From the NCBI GenBank assembly GCA_040221175.1, contig JAVJVK010000001.1, positions 186,001 to 250,000 on the forward strand: a DNA stretch of 64,000 nucleotides, given 5' to 3'. Each line of letters begins with the position of its first letter. The first letter of the stretch is position 1. Both the position numbers and the translations under genes were made by a program. The stretch is from Phycisphaerales bacterium (GTDB lineage Bacteria > Planctomycetota > Phycisphaerae > Phycisphaerales > UBA1924). Of this stretch, positions 60,876-64,000 are shown in pieces. Below the pieces are notes generated by a model. It had not been told where the DNA came from. It searched no databases and was given only the letters and a program-made list of their open reading frames with translations.

Positions 60876-61382
60876 ATGCCGGCCCGACGCCGACGAGAGC
60901 GACCGTCCGAGAAGCGGCCATCCGTCCCGCAGCGGGAACAGCGTTCCGACCGGGGTGGTTCGCCGCAAGCCATGCCGGACCGTTCTCTGGACATCGTGGA
61001 CTCGGACGACTGGTGGTCTCCCCAGGATGCCGACCTTGCTGTGGGCAGGACCCACGACATCGATGATGAAGAGGGACGACCCATCCCGGGCCGCCGCCTC
61101 CTTATCGCCGGGGTGCTCATCTTCGCCCTGACCACGATCACCGTGGTCTTCCTGCCCGACATCGTCGCCGTGCTCACGCCCATGGGCGCCATGGTCGCGT
61201 TCGGCGCCATCGTCGCATCGGCCGTCGTCACGGCGGCGCCCAAGCGCGAGCCGCAGAGATCGCGCGAGGTCGATGGCAAGGCCGTGACGTGCGGCGGTCC
61301 GAGGCCCGTTGGAGAGTTGTCCCGCCGGATGGCAGGGAAGAACCGTAACGATGGCGGCTGCGGTCCTTCGTGTGGCTGCTGA
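60876..61382 (+). CDS. Small membrane protein with CGPSCGC tail
   Basis: I do not recognise the family. The 168-residue product has an Arg/Glu-rich N-terminus and an acidic stretch (IVDSDDWWSPQDADLAVG). Two adjacent membrane helices (LLIAGVLIFALTTITVVFL and LTPMGAMVAFGAIVASAVVTA) form a hairpin, followed by a basic region and the Cys-rich end GGCGPSCGC. The terminal cysteines could bind metal or form disulfides. An internal ATG at 60972 is an alternative start. It precedes an unrelated gene by 27 bases on the same strand. Confidence 0.6.
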   Translation: MPARRRRERPSEKRPSVPQREQRSDRGGSPQAMPDRSLDIVDSDDWWSPQDADLAVGRTHDIDDEEGRPIPGRRLLIAGVLIFALTTITVVFLPDIVAVLTPMGAMVAFGAIVASAVVTAAPKREPQRSREVDGKAVTCGGPRPVGELSRRMAGKNRNDGGCGPSCGC

Positions 61383-61409
61383 ATCCACGCCGGCGCGCTA
61401 TGACTGGCG

Positions 61410-62258
61410 ATGGAGAACGCATTTGATGTGGTCATAGCTTGCGACTGGTCGGCGGCCAAGGGTCGAAAGCCCGAGCCGGGCGAAGACCGTTGCTGGCTGG
61501 CATGGCGCACGCTCGACGATCCAACGCCCGATCCCGAGTACATGCCAACCCGCCTGGAGGCCGAGGAGCGCATCCGTGCGCTGTTGATTGACAACCCAAC
61601 GGCGCGCGTGCTCGTCGGCTTCGACTTCGCCATCGGCTATCCGGTTTCCGACCAGGGCGAGCCGGTGCTGCCCGTGGGACGCGACCTCTGTGCGCTGCTC
61701 GCTCGGCACGTGACCGACGATCCATCGGGCGTGAACAATCGATTCGAGGTGGCCCAGGAGCTGAACGCCCTCATCACGCAGCAGACCGGTGCGCCGCACG
61801 GGCCGTTCTGGGGCAGGCCGAAGGAACTCAAGCACCTGACTGGCCTCCCCATGGGGCGGGAAAAGCCGACGGGCGTGCCCCAGTTCCGCGCCGCCGAGGA
61901 AGCGGCGCGCGGCGGCGGCGGGGCGCGTCCGCAGTCTCCATGGAAGCTGGCAGGCAACGGAAGCGTGGGCTCGCAGAGCCTGATGGGCCTGCCGGTCATC
62001 CATCGCCTGCTGACCGATCCATCGCTTGCCGGCCGGACGCACCTTTGGCCGTTCGAACCCGTGCCCGAACATCAAGGCGCCATCAGCATCGCCGAGATCT
62101 ATCCCAGCCTGTTTCCGCAGCGAGCCCCGAAGCACTGGTATCGCGACGCTCGACAGGTCGTGGATGCACGCGACGCCATGTGGGCCCTGCCGGGTCTGGC
62201 TCAACCCAGCCACGAGCGAGCGGCCCTCGAGGGATGGATCCTCGGCGTGGAGAGTTGA
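61410..62258 (+). CDS. RNase H-fold-like protein of unknown function (DUF429-like)
   Basis: This 282-residue protein begins with VVIACDWSAAKGRKPEPGE and later has VLVGFDFAIGYP and AISIAEIYPSLFP. The DWS, DFAIG and EIYPS motifs recall RNase H-fold proteins of the DUF429 type, in which the acidic residues bind a metal. Similar proteins are sometimes labelled as cobalamin-related, for which I see no support. It lies directly before a methyltransferase gene, separated by two bases, so the three genes to the window end look like one operon. Function is uncertain. Confidence 0.65.
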   Translation: MENAFDVVIACDWSAAKGRKPEPGEDRCWLAWRTLDDPTPDPEYMPTRLEAEERIRALLIDNPTARVLVGFDFAIGYPVSDQGEPVLPVGRDLCALLARHVTDDPSGVNNRFEVAQELNALITQQTGAPHGPFWGRPKELKHLTGLPMGREKPTGVPQFRAAEEAARGGGGARPQSPWKLAGNGSVGSQSLMGLPVIHRLLTDPSLAGRTHLWPFEPVPEHQGAISIAEIYPSLFPQRAPKHWYRDARQVVDARDAMWALPGLAQPSHERAALEGWILGVES

Positions 62259-62260
62259 TC

Positions 62261-62968
62261 ATGCCCCGCAGGCTCGTGGGTGAATTGATGGATGATCCCT
62301 CCCTCGATGCGGCGCAGCACGCGCATGCATTGGCGGGACTCGCGCGGCTCAATGCCCTCAGCGGGGTGTCGAGGCAGTTCTACCGCATCCTCGCCCGCGA
62401 AGCTAGCCTCGTTGACCGATCCCTCACCATCGTTGACGTCGCCACCGGAAGCGCCGACTTGCCCGTGGCAATCCTGCGGCAGGCTCGGCGCGACGGCGTG
62501 AGCCTTCGGTTCACGGCATGCGATATCAGTTCGGTCGCACTCGCGCAGGCTCGTGAGCGAGCCGCGAAGGCAGGCGTCGAGTTGGAGACACGCCAACTGG
62601 ACATCCTGCATGAGGCGCCACCCCCCGCCGACGTCGCCATGTGCTCGCTCTTCCTGCACCATCTCCAGGACGAGTACATCCGGTCGGTGCTCGGCAAGAT
62701 GGCTTCCGCCGGCAGGCAGGTCGTCATCAGCGATCTCTGCCGCGGGCCCTGGGGCTTGGCCCTGGCGGCCATCATCCCCAGGCTGGTCACGCGGTCCAGG
62801 GTCGTGCACGTCGATGCCGTTCGCTCGGTACGGGCGGCTTTGACGATCGGGGAGGCCCGCTCGATCACACGGGGAATCGCCGACGAGTCGGCGTGGCAGA
62901 TCGATCGGGCCTTTCCCGCGCGTATGCTCATCCGATGGCCGGCAAGCGCCAGTACGACGCGATCGTGA
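62261..62968 (+). CDS. Class I SAM-dependent methyltransferase
   Basis: This 235-residue methyltransferase has the SAM motif IVDVATGSADLPVAIL, the second motif FTACDISSVALAQARERA, and LELETRQLDIL-type and CSLFLHHLQDE segments. The N-terminus ARLNALSGVSRQFYRIL resembles methyltransferases found with type III polyketide synthases and FAD oxidoreductases. The substrate is inferred only from that context. A GGAGAG site precedes the ATG at 62261. Its end overlaps the start of the next gene by 34 bases. Confidence 0.82.
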   Translation: MPRRLVGELMDDPSLDAAQHAHALAGLARLNALSGVSRQFYRILAREASLVDRSLTIVDVATGSADLPVAILRQARRDGVSLRFTACDISSVALAQARERAAKAGVELETRQLDILHEAPPPADVAMCSLFLHHLQDEYIRSVLGKMASAGRQVVISDLCRGPWGLALAAIIPRLVTRSRVVHVDAVRSVRAALTIGEARSITRGIADESAWQIDRAFPARMLIRWPASASTTRS

Positions 62969-64000
62969 TCGGAGCTGGTCCGGCGGGTGCACTCGCCGCC
63001 GGTACGCTCGCCGCCCGGGATGTTCGAACGCTCATGGTCGACAAATCGGTCCAGGGGCGTTGGAAAGTATGCGGTTGTTGCCTGGGCGAACTGGGCCAGC
63101 GCGTGCTGTCCGATCTTGGTCTTTCCGATCGTGTGCTCAGGGCCGCAGAACCGCTTCGGCGAATCATGCTCGCCGCTGGCGGCAAGCAGGTCGACCTTGG
63201 GTTGCCCGGCTTCGTGTCAATCTCACGAGAGTCGCTCGATGCGGCGCTCGTCGCGGTTGCGCAAGAGCGAGGCGTGGAAACTCGATGGAACACGACCGCC
63301 ACCATCCACGCGGATGGACGCGTCCAAGCCGGCGGCGAAGAACTGCTCGCCGGCGTCGTGATCGATGCCTCGGGGCTGAGGTCTCACGCACGCCGGGTCG
63401 CCAAGTCCGGGCGCATCGGCCTGGGCATGACGGCCGAGGTTGCAGGCGGCATCTCCGACGTGCTGACGATGGCCGTGGCGCGTGGCGGCTATGTGGGGCG
63501 TGTCGAATTGCCCGATGGTCGCACGGACTTCGCCATGGCTGCAACGCCGGCCTTCGTTCGGCAAGCCGGCTCACCGACCGAGGCCGCCCGGTCCATCTAT
63601 CGGCATGCCGGACTCGATCCCGCAGAGGTACCCGATGGTCGCTGGCATGGCACGCCCGTGCTCACCCGCCAAGCCCGAGCCCAGGAGGGACGCATCCTGC
63701 GTGTGGGTGACGCGGCCGGATACGTCGAACCGTTCACGGGTGAAGGCATGTCGTGGGCGCTGCTCGGCGGCTCACGCATTGCCGACGACGCGATGGCATG
63801 CGCAGAACACGGCCCGGACGCATCGAATTGGCCAGCAAAGCTCCATTCGCTGCTCGCGGCACGACAGGCCCGGTGTCGAGCGGTGTCGATCGCCGTCCGC
63901 TCGCCGGGTCTCCTGCGCACCGCGATCGGGTTAGCGTCGATGTCGCCCGGCATCGGTACGGCAGGGGCAGGCATGCTCAGCGGTTCGCGTCGGAGCGTCG
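62935..64000 (+). CDS. FAD-dependent oxidoreductase (geranylgeranyl reductase-like), partial
   Basis: The gene runs off the end; 355 codons are visible. The N-terminus AIVIGAGPAGALAAGTLAAR is an FAD-binding Rossmann motif. VVIDASGLRSHARR and GDAAGYVEPFTGEGMSWAL are the second FAD motifs of group A flavoprotein monooxygenase/geranylgeranyl-reductase-type proteins. CGCCLGEL follows the first strand region, as in many members. The ATG at 62935 overlaps the methyltransferase end, so translation is coupled. It probably reduces or hydroxylates the product of a neighbouring biosynthetic enzyme outside the window. Confidence 0.85.
   Translation, partial: MAGKRQYDAIVIGAGPAGALAAGTLAARDVRTLMVDKSVQGRWKVCGCCLGELGQRVLSDLGLSDRVLRAAEPLRRIMLAAGGKQVDLGLPGFVSISRESLDAALVAVAQERGVETRWNTTATIHADGRVQAGGEELLAGVVIDASGLRSHARRVAKSGRIGLGMTAEVAGGISDVLTMAVARGGYVGRVELPDGRTDFAMAATPAFVRQAGSPTEAARSIYRHAGLDPAEVPDGRWHGTPVLTRQARAQEGRILRVGDAAGYVEPFTGEGMSWALLGGSRIADDAMACAEHGPDASNWPAKLHSLLAARQARCRAVSIAVRSPGLLRTAIGLASMSPGIGTAGAGMLSGSRRSV

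Overview
The window is high-GC DNA (by eye about 65-70%) from a planctomycete, most likely the class Phycisphaerae. The clearest evidence is about ten copies of a C-terminal or internal Ca-binding module with two DxDGDGxLTxFDFL loops, ending in FDAGC. This matches the GC-type dockerin typical of secreted Phycisphaerales proteins. Prepilin-like proteins and an ECF sigma factor paired with a TPR Ser/Thr kinase agree with this. No rRNA, tRNA, CRISPR array or IS element was found.

Layout: 1-4.1 kb carries acylphosphatase, DnaG primase and the primary sigma factor. 4.05-9.05 kb is a minus-strand operon of three overlapping glycosyltransferases. 9.05-9.77 kb is a 0.7-kb non-coding stretch packed with repeats. 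9.8-15.5 kb encodes a TPR protein, a SET protein, a nitrilase-GNAT fusion and an Uup-like ABC-F ATPase. 15.6-20.7 kb holds a dockerin/IPT protein, an FN3-like protein and a PD-(D/E)XK nuclease-like gene that lies between two halves of a repeat module. 20.7-24.6 kb is an AbgT transporter-hutG-hutI operon. 24.7-35.7 kb has a PLP decarboxylase, a dockerin hydrolase, a SPOR lipoprotein, an acyl-CoA synthetase, a transaldolase, RidA and two prepilin-like proteins. 35.7-38.8 kb encodes two photolyases of different classes. 38.9-48.8 kb mixes housekeeping genes (kbl) with secreted repeat proteins. 49.1-57.1 kb is a block of five consecutive minus-strand dockerin proteins, preceded by a small phosphatase. 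57.3-60.4 kb is the ECF sigma/kinase pair. The window ends in a methyltransferase/FAD oxidoreductase pair that runs off the edge.

The strongest unusual signal is a bipartite dispersed repeat. A 93-bp ungapped element and a 21-bp-period array of small inverted repeats, capped by a 28-bp hairpin whose stem shows a compensatory change, sit side by side at 9.39-9.77 kb. At 18.52-20.68 kb the same two parts flank a lower-GC nuclease-like gene. Also notable are an intact dockerin separated from its beta-propeller by one in-frame UGA, and a decayed dockerin gene at 60.4-60.7 kb.

Starts were chosen from overlap, Shine-Dalgarno-like sequence and domain boundaries. Functions are family-level inferences from visible motifs; no database search was run.
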